Shown here: one piece after another, positions 8,571-17,994 of the stretch
How the letters are laid out: every line of letters begins with the position of its first letter
How positions within the stretch are numbered: the first letter of the stretch is position 1
From: Halostreptopolyspora alba
Lineage (GTDB): Bacteria; Actinomycetota; Actinomycetes; Streptosporangiales; Streptosporangiaceae
Length of the DNA: 64,000 bases
Assembly (NCBI GenBank): GCA_003725585.1
Contig: RJMB01000010.1
Coordinates: 1-64,000 of the forward strand
Direction: 5' to 3'
Translations under genes and position numbers: made by a program
The notes under the pieces: generated by a model
Database searches by the model: none
What the model was told of the DNA's origin: nothing
What the model saw: only the letters and a program-made list of their open reading frames with translations

Positions 8571-9788
8571 ATGACCACCGCAGCGAGCGCCACACCGTCC
8601 GAGATCAACCCCTTGGCGACGGTTCCCCGCGAGATCGCGGAACGTCTCCGCCCGTACTTCGACCAGACCATCGACAAGATCGTCCACGAGGTCCAGTCCC
8701 GCGTCGCCGACTACGCGCGTCCCCACGACCCCAAGTACCACCGCGCCACGCGCGCCGCGGTGGCCGACGCGCTCAACGGGTTCCTCGACCGTATCGGCAA
8801 CCCCGAGCCGCCCGATGAGGAGCTGCGCGAACGGTTCCGCGAGCTGGGCGCCGGCGAGGCGTACGAGGGGCGCAGCCTGGACAGCCTGCAGGCGGCCATG
8901 CGGATATCGGCCGCCATCACCTGGCGGCGGATCAACGAGCTCCAGATGGCCGAGCCCCTGACGCTCCCCCGTCGCTACCTCGGGCCGCTGGCGGAAACCA
9001 AATTCCTGTACCTGGAGGAACTCGCCACCGCCGCGATGGAGGGGTTCAACAGCGTTCAGGCCCAGGTCGCCGGTGAGCTGCAACGGCGTCGTGGCCGGCT
9101 GCTCAACCTGCTGCTCGCCGACGCCTCACCGGCCCCGGAGACGATCAACGGGCTGGCACGGGCGGCCGAGTGGCGGCTGCCCGCCGAGGTCGCGGTGGTG
9201 GCGCTGCACAGCCGCGACCCCGAATCCACCGGCACTCCAGCGTTACCCCCGGACGTCCTCGCCGACTTCAACCGGCCCGACCCCTGCCTGGTGATCCCCG
9301 ACCCCGACGGGCCGGGGAGGCTGCGGTCGCTGGGCACGGCGCTGCGCGACTGGGACGCCGCGGCGGGCCCCACTGTCGAGGTCACCCGGGCGGCGGAGTC
9401 GCTGCGACGGGCGCGGGACACGTTGGCGCTGGTGAGCGCCGGACAGCTGCCCCGCGAGGGGGTCACTCGGTGGAGCGACCATCTGAGCACCGTGCTGTTG
9501 TTCCACGACCCCGGGCTCATCACCGCCATGTCGCGCATGCGGCTCGCCCCGCTGGAGCAGCTGCGCCCGGCCCAACGCGAGCGGATGGCCGAGACCCTGC
9601 TCGCCCTGCTGCAGCACGGGTTCAACGCCAACGAGGTGGCCGCCCGGTTGCACGTGCACCCGCAGACCGTGCGCTACCGGCTGCGGAACCTGCGACGCCT
9701 CTTCTCCGACCGGCTCGACGACCCCGACGAGCGGTTCGAGCTGGAGATGGTGCTGCGGGCGCGCCTCACGGGTCACGGAACAGCGTGA
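8571..9788 (+). CDS. PucR/CdaR-type helix-turn-helix transcription regulator
   Basis: Regulator of 405 residues. The C-terminal PucR-type winged helix-turn-helix is clear at about residues 345-390 (NANEVAARLHVHPQTVRYRL). The middle carries a GGDEF-like sensor/dimerisation region and the N-terminus is a helical region seen in the RsbT co-antagonist-like PucR group. The ATG at 8571 is preferred over a GTG at 8565 because GGAGG (8561-8565) then sits at normal spacing. It converges on and overlaps the ccr stop by 23 bp. Its position at the edge of the lipid/PKS locus makes it a candidate regulator of that locus, but this is only positional. Confidence 0.85.
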   Translation: MTTAASATPSEINPLATVPREIAERLRPYFDQTIDKIVHEVQSRVADYARPHDPKYHRATRAAVADALNGFLDRIGNPEPPDEELRERFRELGAGEAYEGRSLDSLQAAMRISAAITWRRINELQMAEPLTLPRRYLGPLAETKFLYLEELATAAMEGFNSVQAQVAGELQRRRGRLLNLLLADASPAPETINGLARAAEWRLPAEVAVVALHSRDPESTGTPALPPDVLADFNRPDPCLVIPDPDGPGRLRSLGTALRDWDAAAGPTVEVTRAAESLRRARDTLALVSAGQLPREGVTRWSDHLSTVLLFHDPGLITAMSRMRLAPLEQLRPAQRERMAETLLALLQHGFNANEVAARLHVHPQTVRYRLRNLRRLFSDRLDDPDERFELEMVLRARLTGHGTA

Positions 9789-11070
9789 GCCGCTCCTCGC
9801 CGATACGGGCGCGCAGCTCGTGGTCCTCGATACCGAGACCGTCATGGGGAGCCAGGCAGCGCACCGCCACCTTGCCGAGGTGCTCGCCGAGCTGGAGGGA
9901 ACGGGACGCCTGCCCGACCTCCTCCAAGGGGTGCGAGGCCGACAGCACCGGGAGGAGCATGCCCAGCGAGAGGAGCCGGTTGGTCTGGATCGCCTCCGCG
10001 CGGCTGGCCCCGTGGCTGCCCACGATGCGTTTGAGGTTCATCCACAGGTAACGGTTGTCGTACTCGTGCCGATAACCGCTGCTGGAACCGCAGGTCACCA
10101 CGGTTCCTCCGCTACGGGCCAGGAACACCGACGCGCCGAAGGTCTCCTTCCCGGTGTGTTCGAACACGATGTGTGGGTCCTCTCCCGCCACGTCGCGGAT
10201 CGCCTTACCGATGCGCCGCCGCGTCTTGGGCTCGTCGAGGGTGCCGTCTCCGAACTCCCGACGGTCCAGCACGGCTTCGGCGCCCAGCGCGCGCACCAGG
10301 CGTGCCTTACGGTCGGAGCTGACGACGGGAACCGGGATACCACCCCCGTTCCTGACGAGCTGCACGGCGTAGCTGCCCAATCCGCCGGCCGCGCCCCAGA
10401 TCAGCACGACGTCGCCCTGCTTCATCCCGGCCCCGTTGGGGCTCACCAGCATGCGGTAGGAGGTCATGGCGCACAGTGTGTTGACCGCGGCCTCCTCCCA
10501 ACTCAGGTGTTTCGGCTTGGGCAGTAACTGGTCCGCTTTGACCACCGTGAGGTCGCCGAGGCCGCCGAAATTGGTCTCGTACCCCCATGCCCTTGGAATT
10601 CTTCCTTCCTCGGAGTATCGGGGACCCTCAGGGTCGGTCGTGGAGGGTTGGACCACCACCCGGTCTCCCGGCTCCCAGTGGGACACGCCCGCCCCGGTGC
10701 GAACGATGATCCCGGCGGCATCGGAGCCCACCACCTGGTAATCGAGGTCGTGGCGGGCCGCCCAGCGATCCTCTCTGCCGAACCGCTCCAGGAAGTGGAA
10801 GGTGGACATCGGCCGGAACATGGCCGACCAGACGGTGTTGTAGTTGATCGAGGACGCCATGACGGCGACCACGACCTCGTCGGGCGCGACCTCGGGAACG
10901 TCGACCTCGCCCACGTGCAGGGAGCGGCGGACGTCGGGGGTGGGCTCGTCGCCGAACATCCCGGCGTCCTTCTTGCGCAGGTAGGCGGCACGGTACGCGT
11001 CGGGTAGGGGAAGGCGCGCGAGCTCCTCGCCCGAGGCGCCGGCGAGTACGGCATCAATCAGTTCAGACAT
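9766..11070 (-). CDS. ccr: Crotonyl-CoA carboxylase/reductase family enzyme (divergent)
   Basis: Medium-chain dehydrogenase-fold enzyme that reductively carboxylates a 2-enoyl-CoA with NADPH and CO2, giving an alkylmalonyl-CoA (ethylmalonyl-CoA from crotonyl-CoA). Family features: SSINYNTVWSAMF (74-85), the Rossmann loop IWGAAGGLGSY (224-234), FEHTGKETFGAS (303-314) and YLWMNLKRIVGSH (341-353, with the conserved His353). Compared with remembered Streptomyces primary-metabolism Ccr, the segment after His353 reads GAS instead of FAN and a loop near 275 is shorter. It starts 6 nt after the PKS stop with an AAAGGTG ribosome site, so it is in the PKS transcript and most likely supplies its extender unit; chain length unknown. 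Confidence 0.88.
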   Translation of the reverse strand: MSELIDAVLAGASGEELARLPLPDAYRAAYLRKKDAGMFGDEPTPDVRRSLHVGEVDVPEVAPDEVVVAVMASSINYNTVWSAMFRPMSTFHFLERFGREDRWAARHDLDYQVVGSDAAGIIVRTGAGVSHWEPGDRVVVQPSTTDPEGPRYSEEGRIPRAWGYETNFGGLGDLTVVKADQLLPKPKHLSWEEAAVNTLCAMTSYRMLVSPNGAGMKQGDVVLIWGAAGGLGSYAVQLVRNGGGIPVPVVSSDRKARLVRALGAEAVLDRREFGDGTLDEPKTRRRIGKAIRDVAGEDPHIVFEHTGKETFGASVFLARSGGTVVTCGSSSGYRHEYDNRYLWMNLKRIVGSHGASRAEAIQTNRLLSLGMLLPVLSASHPLEEVGQASRSLQLGEHLGKVAVRCLAPHDGLGIEDHELRARIGEERLTLFRDP

Positions 11071-11076
11071 GACTTG

Positions 11077-14000
11077 TCACCTTTCGTTGTGGTCGATCCG
11101 CTGTAGGCGCGGGGCGAGGTCGCGCGCGACCTCGCGCACCGCGGGCGGGTCCAGCAGGTTCAGGTGATGGGCGTCGACACGCACGATCCGCAGGTCGCTA
11201 CAGCGGCGATCCCAGCCGCGGGCCTCGTCGGGGCTGTCGTAGCGGGGATCGTGCACGGCCCAGGGTGTGGGCTGGGTGGCGGCGTAGAGCACCGTCCTTC
11301 CGACATAGGGGGTGTCGTCGGGGCGGTAGTCCTCCAGGGCTCTTGTGTCCTCGTGCGAGGTGCGCTGGTGCTCCAGGATCGCGGGGCCGAGGAGGTCGTT
11401 CACGCCGGAGCGCTCCATGCCGTCGAGCACCGCGGCGAGCTGGTCGTCCTCGTCGAGTCCGGCCAGTTCGGCGTGCTCGAGGGGGACGGACCGGCCATAG
11501 GTCTTCTCCAGGTAGTCGACGAAGTCGGCGTAGCGTCGCGCCGAGATGCGGCGCCGTTCCTCGCCCTCGGTGGGCCGCGGTAGGCCGGCGTCGAGCAACA
11601 CCAGCAGGTCCACCTCCGCTCCGGAGTCGACGAGCTGGCGCGCTATCTCGTAGGCCACGGCCCCACCGAACGACCACCCGCCGAGCCGGTAGGGGCCGTT
11701 GGGCCGGAACTCGCGGATCAGCTGGACGTAGCGGGCCGCGCGCTCGGGGACGTTCACCCGGCCGGTGAAGCGCTCCAGCCCGTAGACGGGCTGGTCGGAA
11801 CCGAGTAGCTGGGCGAGCCCCTGGTAGACCCCTGTTGTTCCTCCGGCGGGGTGGGCCAGGAACAGCGGCGGCCGGTCGCCACCGGCCTGGATGGTGCGTA
11901 GGCCCGTGGGGGTCGCCGCGGCGTCGGCGTCGACGTCACGCAGCACGCCCGCGACACGTTCGACGGTCGGTGTCGCGAACAGCTCGCGGGTGTCGAACGG
12001 GGCTCCGGTCTCGGTTTCGAGGAGCTCACGCATCCGGTCGAGCTGCGTGGGGGTGGCGCCGAGTGCGGTGAGGTCGTCGTACACGCTTTCGGGGGCGGTG
12101 TCGAGCACCTCCCCGGCGACGCGCGCGGCGAGCCGCTCGGCGGCGTCGCGCGGCCCGACGGTGCGCGGGGCCGTGGTGTCGCCGGCCGGGTCGCGCTCCT
12201 CCTCGGCGACGGCTTCAAGACCGAGGAGGCCGGCCAGGAGGGTCTCGGCGTCGGCGAGTGTGCGCCCCCTGAGGAGGTCCCTGGTGGGGACGGCGACACC
12301 GAAGTCGTGTTCGATGATGCTCTTGACGCGGATCGCCGCCAACGAGTCGAGGCCGTAGTCGACGAGGGGCATGGCGCGGTCGATCGTCTCGGGGTCGCAC
12401 CCGATGACTCCGGCCACGCTTTCGCGCAGCCGCGTCGCGGCGAGCCGCCACGCCCGCGCCGGTTCCAGCCCCTGCAACGCCTGGGGGCCGGGCCAGTCCG
12501 AACCGGTGGGGGTGTTGTCCGCTGCGCTGACCACATCGCTGAAGAACGGGATCCGCAGTAGTTCGGGGAACATCGCGGCGGAGCGGACGGGTTGGAACCC
12601 GACGACGCCGGTGGCGTCGCGTCCCGCCCCCAGCAGGGCCTCCAGCGCCTCCAGCCCCTCGTCCGGGGTGAAGGGGCGCAGGGCGCGCACGTCGCCGGGC
12701 GCGCCGCCCACGCCGGACCACACGCCCCAGTTGATGGTGGTGGCGGGCAGCCCATGCGCCCGGCGCCACGCGGTGAACGCGTCCAGCCAGGCGTTGGCGG
12801 CGGCGTAGCTCCCCTGGCCGGGGGAACCCACCAGGGATGCCGCGGAGGAGAAGGCGACCCACCAGTCCAGGGAGGCGCCGGCGGTGACGGTGGCCTCGTG
12901 CAACCGCCACCCGCCGCGCACCTTCGGGGCGAAGACCTGCCGCAGGTCGGTGTCGTCGATGTCGGTGACCAGCCGGTCCTGGAGGAGGCCGGCGGCGTGC
13001 ACGACACCGCGAAGGGGCGTGCCGTCGACCTCCGCCGCGGACACGAGGGCCTCGGCGGTGCCGTTCTCGGCGATGTCGCCGAGAACGACGTCGACCGCGC
13101 ATCCGGTGGAGCGGATCCGCGCGAGCTCGGCCGTGGCCTCGGCCGATGGCCCGGAGCGCCCGCTGAGCACCACCCGTCCGGCACCCCGGCGCGCCAGCAG
13201 GTCCGCGACGGCGAGCCCGAGACCGCCGTAGCCGCCGGTGACGATGTAGGCGGCGCCGGGTCGCACGACAGTTCTGCTCGGGGTGGTGCTCACGGAGGGC
13301 GGGGTCTCCTCCGTGAGGGGGGCGCGAACGAGCCGGGCGACGTGCCGGGTGCCCTCACGCCAGGAGACCTCGTCGTCGGTGGCGTTGGCGACGAGTTCCA
13401 GCCGGGCCCGCGAGGCGGCCACGGCCGGGTCGGAATCGTCGATGTCCACCAGGGTCACGTTGAGGGTGGGGTGTTCCAGCGCCATGACCCGCACCAGCCC
13501 GCGCAGGCAGGCCACGGCCGGGCTCCCCGCGCTTGTGTCGGAGGGCAGCGCTTCGCGGGTGACGATCCACACCCGTCGCGGCTGCGGCGAGCGCGCGAGG
13601 GCGTCCTGTACCAGCCGGGTGGCGCGGAGGGTGACGTCCTCGGCCTCGGTGGGATCGCACGTTCCGCTGGCGAGGTCGACGACCGCCACCACGTGCTCGG
13701 GCGGGCCGTCACCCGGGTCGGGGGGCGCGAGCTCGGCCTCCAGGTGCTCGGCCAGGGGGGTCGGATACGGGGCGACGACGCTCCAGCGGGGTGTGGTCTC
13801 CTCGGCCGAGGGCTCGGGTGGTGGGGTGGCCACCCATTCGGTGGCGAACAGCTTGGGGTCCAGCGGTGTGGGGACGGCGTCGGGGGGCACGGCCCGGTGG
13901 GTGACGCCGTCGATCCGGGCGAGCAGGCGGCCCTCCTCGTCGGTGACCGTGAGGTCGCCCCCGGTGGGGCCGGGGGTCACCCGGGCGCGGACCGATCCGT

Positions 14001-17000
14001 CGTCGCCACGCGCGGGCTCGTGTGGCCACAGGCGGACCCCCGCCGCCGCCACCGCGAGGTGTCTCTCGTCCCGCGTGTCCGCTGGTCCGGCGGCGGTGAC
14101 GCAGGCCGCCAGCAGCGCCGGAGGGATCCGGGGGTCGCGGCTCACGGGCGGGGCCTGGCCCACGACGACCTCGATGGCGCCCTCCCCGTCGGTTTCGTGG
14201 GACCCGGTACCGGTGTCGGCTGTGTCGGCTGTGACCAGGGCCGACGCGTGGCGTTGCCACGTGCCCGCCGCGTCGCGGGCGTGGATCTCCACGCGCGCCG
14301 TTCCCTCCCCGGTGGACTGGGCGGTGGTGGTGATGGTGGTGTGCTCGCCCAGCGGGAGTAGACGGTCCAGCTCCAGGGAGGTGACCGCGAGCTCGGTGGT
14401 TTCGCGGCACAGCGCGTGGGCACCGGCGGCCGCGGCGGTCTCGGCCACGTGCCCGAGCTCCAGGATCGGGGGGTGCTCCTCCGGTCCGCCCGGTACGTCG
14501 GGGACGATCCACGGCAGCACCGCGGTGCCGATTTCGGCCTGGGCGACCAGCCGACCCTCGCCGGGGACCTCGGTCGGGGTGCCGAGCAGCGGGTGCGCGC
14601 CGGTGACCTCGCGGCGCGCCGGGGCGGGCGGGGAGCATTCGGTGTGCCGCCACGGGGGCCGCGGCAGGCTCACGATGCTCCCCGAGGTGACCTCGTGGGG
14701 CGCGTGGCCGGCGAGTCGGAGCCGGGCGAGCGAACGGTGGAACTCCCGGTGCCCGTTGTCGCGCCGCAGTGTGGGGGTGACGAGTACGCTCCCGTCCTCG
14801 ACGGTGGTCCCGATCGGGTGGGTGACCAGGGGGTGCGCGGAGACCTCGGTGAACGCGGCGTGCCCGTCGGCCGCGGCCGCGGCGATCGCCTGCGTGAACC
14901 GGACGGGGAAACGCAGGTTCGCGGCCCAGTAGTCGGCGTCACACTCCGGTGCCTTGCGGGGGTCCTCGTGCACGGTGCTGTAGAACGGCACGGCCGCGTC
15001 GCGAGCGACCAGCGAGGCCAGTCGTTCACGCAACGGGGCGAGCACCGGGTCGACCCCCGGTGAGTGCCCGGCGCCGGGGGTCCGCAGGACCGTCGCGAAA
15101 CGCCCTTGCCGTCCGCAGCGTTCGACCAGGTCGGCGATCTGTTCGGCGTCGCCGGTGAACACCGTCTGGTCGGGTGCGGAGTACACCGCCACGTGCGCGT
15201 CGGAGTAGGCCGACAGCAGCTCCGGGGCCTCCGCCGCCGAGATCTCGGCCAGGGCCATGGCTCCGGCGTCGTCGACCTCCGCGGCGAGGGACTGCAACAG
15301 CGTGGAACGGACCGCCATCACGCGCGCTCCCTCGCGCTCGGTGAGCGCGCCAGCGACGACAGCGGCGGCGACCTCGCCCATGGAGTGTCCGGTGACCGCG
15401 GCCGGGAGCACCCCGTGTTCGGCCCACAACCGTGCCAGGGCGAGCTGTACCCCGAAGATCGCCGGCTGGGCCACCCGCAGCGGGAGCCCGTCGGTGCCGG
15501 TGTCGAGCACGGTGCGCAGGCTCACGTCGGCCTCCTCCCGCAGTATCGGGTCGAGGTGGTCGACGGCTCTGGCGAACGCGGGTTCCTCGGCGCGCAGCCG
15601 GCCCGCCGACGGGGACAGTCCGGCGCCGTACCCGGAGAAGACCCACACCGGACCGGTTCTGGATCCCGTGCGCCTACGGCCGGATACCACGTCGGGGTTG
15701 TCCCGGCCCTCGGAGAGGTCGCGGAGGCCGGTGACGAGCTCGTCGGTGTCGGTGGCGAGCACGGCCGAACCCACCGGTCCGCGCCCGGCGCGCCGCGAGA
15801 GCGTGCGGCACACGTCGTCGAGCGCCACCCCGTCGGCGGCGGACGACTCCAGCCATTCGGCCAGGTGACCGGCGTAGGCCCGGACACGTTCGCCGGATAC
15901 GTCGGTGAGGGGCAGGGTCCGAACCGTGGCCACGCCGGGACCGTCGCCGACGTCGGCGCTGGACCGCGCGGGCTCCGGCGCCGCGGAGGGCTCCTCGGGG
16001 GGCTGTTCGACGATGACGTGGGCGTTGGTGCCGCCGAACCCGAACGAGGAGACACCGGCGATGCGGGGACTCCCCGCGTGGTCCGGCCAGGGCCGGGTGC
16101 GGTCGACGACCTCCAGGCGCTCGCCGGCGAAGTCGATGTGCGGGCTGGGCTCGGTGAAGTGCGGTGTTGCGGGAATGCTGCCGTCACGGACGGCGAGTAT
16201 GGCCTTGATCAGCCCGGCGCTGCCCGCCGCGGCCTCCAGGTGGCCGAGGTTGGACTTGACGGATCCGATGAGCAACGGGTGCTCCGCGGGACGGTGTCGG
16301 CCCAGGACCGCGCCGAGGGCGGACGCCTCGATGGGGTCGCCGAGCGAGGTCCCGGTTCCGTGCGCCTCCACGTAGCCGATGTCCGTCGGATCGACCCCGG
16401 CGTCGGCTCCGGCCGCGCGCACCACGTCCTGTTGTGCGCCCGGGTTTGGCGCCACCAGCCCGGAGGAGCTGCCGTCGGAGTTGACCGCCGACCCGCGGAT
16501 GACCCCCAGCACACGGTCGCCGGCGCGCTGGGCGTCGCGGAGCCGCTTGAGCACCAGCACGCCACAGCCCTCGCCGCGCACCATGCCATTGGCCGCGGCG
16601 TCGAACGCCCGGCACGTCCCGTCCGGCGAGGTGCCGCCGCCCCGGTCGAAGGCGATGGTGACCGCGGGCGACAGCAGCACGTTCACGCCCCCCGACAGCG
16701 CGGTGTCGCATTCGCCCGCCCGAAGGGCGCGGACGGCCGTGTGCACCGCCACCAGGGAGGAGGAGCACGCGGTGTCGATGGTCATGCTGGGTCCGCGCAG
16801 GTCCAGCAGGTAGGAGAGCCGGTTGGCGATGATGCTCAGCGCCGCCCCCGGTGCGCTCCACCCCTCGATCCGGGTGAGGTCACCCATGGTCAGGTGCCCG
16901 TACTCGGTCGAGGACGCCCCGACGAACACGCCGGTGCGCCCACTGCCCAGTCGCGCCGGCGGGATCGCGGCGTGCTCCAGCGCCTCCCACGCGACCTCCA

Positions 17001-17622
17001 GCAGGATGCGCTGTTGCGGGTCCATCGCCCCGGCCTCGACCCGGTCGACGCGGAAGAACTCGGTGTCGAAGCCGTGGATGTCGTCGAGGTATCCGCCGCG
17101 CCGTGTGGTGCGGGCCAGGAGCCGGGTCACGTCCGGTGAGCCGTCGTCGTAGTGGTCCCATCGCCCCTCGGGCACCTCACGGACGGCGTCCCGCCCCTCC
17201 CGGAGCAGGGCGCCGAAGTCGGCGAGACCGGCCGCGCCGGGGAACCGGCAGCCGACACCGACCACGGCGACCGCGTTGTGGTCCGCGTCGGCGTCCGGCC
17301 CTACCTCGTGTGACAACCGCGCGGCGACGGGTGCGGGCTCACTGGGGTCTCCGTCGGCCAGGGCGTCGCACAGCCGGTCGATGGTGGGGTGTTCCCAGAG
17401 CAGGGTGGGCGGCATGGGCCGGCCGGTGACCTCCTCCAGCTCACCCGCGACGGAGACGGCGTCCGTGGAGGTCACTCCGTAGTCCCCGAGCGGCACGTCG
17501 GTTCGCACCTCGCCCCGCTCGATTCCGCACGCCTCGGCGACGCGCGTCACCAGAATTTCCCGGACAGTGGAGCCCCCGATTTCTCGCGAACCAGGGCCTG
17601 GGGAACCTTCGTCGGACGCCAT
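11077..17622 (-). CDS. Single-module type I PKS: ACP-KS-AT-(DH)-KR-ACP-(ACP)-TE
   Basis: Polyketide synthase of 2181 residues. Domain order: N-terminal carrier domain (Ser52); ketosynthase (Cys286, His421, His461); acyltransferase (GHSMG Ser747, Arg772, His853 in GAGH rather than YASH or HAFH); dehydratase-like region 1010-1245 with both catalytic residues replaced (Asp1042, Ala1172); ketoreductase (TGGYGGLG 1462-1469, Lys1567, Ser1593, Tyr1606, Asn1610); carrier domain (Ser1760); a carrier-like fold without the serine (Pro1858); thioesterase (Ser1984, Asp2011, His2152/2153). The start at 17622 has GGAG 9 nt upstream; a longer frame is rejected. The N-terminal carrier plus linked acyl-AMP ligase resembles Pks13, but Pks13 lacks a KR. 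Predicted product: an alpha-alkyl beta-hydroxy fatty acid or its ester. Confidence 0.93.
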   Translation of the reverse strand: MASDEGSPGPGSREIGGSTVREILVTRVAEACGIERGEVRTDVPLGDYGVTSTDAVSVAGELEEVTGRPMPPTLLWEHPTIDRLCDALADGDPSEPAPVAARLSHEVGPDADADHNAVAVVGVGCRFPGAAGLADFGALLREGRDAVREVPEGRWDHYDDGSPDVTRLLARTTRRGGYLDDIHGFDTEFFRVDRVEAGAMDPQQRILLEVAWEALEHAAIPPARLGSGRTGVFVGASSTEYGHLTMGDLTRIEGWSAPGAALSIIANRLSYLLDLRGPSMTIDTACSSSLVAVHTAVRALRAGECDTALSGGVNVLLSPAVTIAFDRGGGTSPDGTCRAFDAAANGMVRGEGCGVLVLKRLRDAQRAGDRVLGVIRGSAVNSDGSSSGLVAPNPGAQQDVVRAAGADAGVDPTDIGYVEAHGTGTSLGDPIEASALGAVLGRHRPAEHPLLIGSVKSNLGHLEAAAGSAGLIKAILAVRDGSIPATPHFTEPSPHIDFAGERLEVVDRTRPWPDHAGSPRIAGVSSFGFGGTNAHVIVEQPPEEPSAAPEPARSSADVGDGPGVATVRTLPLTDVSGERVRAYAGHLAEWLESSAADGVALDDVCRTLSRRAGRGPVGSAVLATDTDELVTGLRDLSEGRDNPDVVSGRRRTGSRTGPVWVFSGYGAGLSPSAGRLRAEEPAFARAVDHLDPILREEADVSLRTVLDTGTDGLPLRVAQPAIFGVQLALARLWAEHGVLPAAVTGHSMGEVAAAVVAGALTEREGARVMAVRSTLLQSLAAEVDDAGAMALAEISAAEAPELLSAYSDAHVAVYSAPDQTVFTGDAEQIADLVERCGRQGRFATVLRTPGAGHSPGVDPVLAPLRERLASLVARDAAVPFYSTVHEDPRKAPECDADYWAANLRFPVRFTQAIAAAAADGHAAFTEVSAHPLVTHPIGTTVEDGSVLVTPTLRRDNGHREFHRSLARLRLAGHAPHEVTSGSIVSLPRPPWRHTECSPPAPARREVTGAHPLLGTPTEVPGEGRLVAQAEIGTAVLPWIVPDVPGGPEEHPPILELGHVAETAAAAGAHALCRETTELAVTSLELDRLLPLGEHTTITTTAQSTGEGTARVEIHARDAAGTWQRHASALVTADTADTGTGSHETDGEGAIEVVVGQAPPVSRDPRIPPALLAACVTAAGPADTRDERHLAVAAAGVRLWPHEPARGDDGSVRARVTPGPTGGDLTVTDEEGRLLARIDGVTHRAVPPDAVPTPLDPKLFATEWVATPPPEPSAEETTPRWSVVAPYPTPLAEHLEAELAPPDPGDGPPEHVVAVVDLASGTCDPTEAEDVTLRATRLVQDALARSPQPRRVWIVTREALPSDTSAGSPAVACLRGLVRVMALEHPTLNVTLVDIDDSDPAVAASRARLELVANATDDEVSWREGTRHVARLVRAPLTEETPPSVSTTPSRTVVRPGAAYIVTGGYGGLGLAVADLLARRGAGRVVLSGRSGPSAEATAELARIRSTGCAVDVVLGDIAENGTAEALVSAAEVDGTPLRGVVHAAGLLQDRLVTDIDDTDLRQVFAPKVRGGWRLHEATVTAGASLDWWVAFSSAASLVGSPGQGSYAAANAWLDAFTAWRRAHGLPATTINWGVWSGVGGAPGDVRALRPFTPDEGLEALEALLGAGRDATGVVGFQPVRSAAMFPELLRIPFFSDVVSAADNTPTGSDWPGPQALQGLEPARAWRLAATRLRESVAGVIGCDPETIDRAMPLVDYGLDSLAAIRVKSIIEHDFGVAVPTRDLLRGRTLADAETLLAGLLGLEAVAEEERDPAGDTTAPRTVGPRDAAERLAARVAGEVLDTAPESVYDDLTALGATPTQLDRMRELLETETGAPFDTRELFATPTVERVAGVLRDVDADAAATPTGLRTIQAGGDRPPLFLAHPAGGTTGVYQGLAQLLGSDQPVYGLERFTGRVNVPERAARYVQLIREFRPNGPYRLGGWSFGGAVAYEIARQLVDSGAEVDLLVLLDAGLPRPTEGEERRRISARRYADFVDYLEKTYGRSVPLEHAELAGLDEDDQLAAVLDGMERSGVNDLLGPAILEHQRTSHEDTRALEDYRPDDTPYVGRTVLYAATQPTPWAVHDPRYDSPDEARGWDRRCSDLRIVRVDAHHLNLLDPPAVREVARDLAPRLQRIDHNER

Positions 17623-17994
17623 TAGACAACACTCCAAAACACAAGAGAACGATTTTCGCTGGTGAGAGACCCATTCCACGCGACCAAACACCACGGGAAA
17701 CGAAACGCTCCACCAATTCCATCGAGCGTGAAAGTATCGGCATCCCCAGAAACAGTCACACTACGAATTTCCGCACGATTCCTCGGTGTGTTTTTGTTAG
17801 TGCGCTGACAAGCCAGTGAGGGCGTCCGTGTGGCGTACTGGGCCGGCTGACTTTGTGGCCCCACGGCTGGTGCCGGGGGTTCCACCCCCGCGGGTTGGGT
17901 TTCCCGCCCCGCTTTTCGACCTTCCCGTCCGGGAACCGCGGGGTCCGTTTCCCTTCCCGCGGCCGGACCCGGGAGCCTCCCGAAAGGACGCCCG
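17623..17994. promoter_or_regulatory. Divergent PKS/MFS control region with GC hairpins
   Basis: This 372-bp gap holds the start regions of the PKS (minus) and the exporter (plus). The PKS-proximal half is relatively AT-rich. The MFS-proximal half contains short hairpins: 17874-17890 (7-bp stem, 3-nt loop) and 17922-17935 (6-bp stem), both in the presumed exporter leader. I cannot define -35/-10 elements with confidence and see no gene. Confidence 0.45.

Noticed and set aside
15064..17139. 691-residue plus-strand frame opposite the PKS
   Set aside because: Gly/Arg/Val-rich antisense shadow of KS and AT coding sequence.
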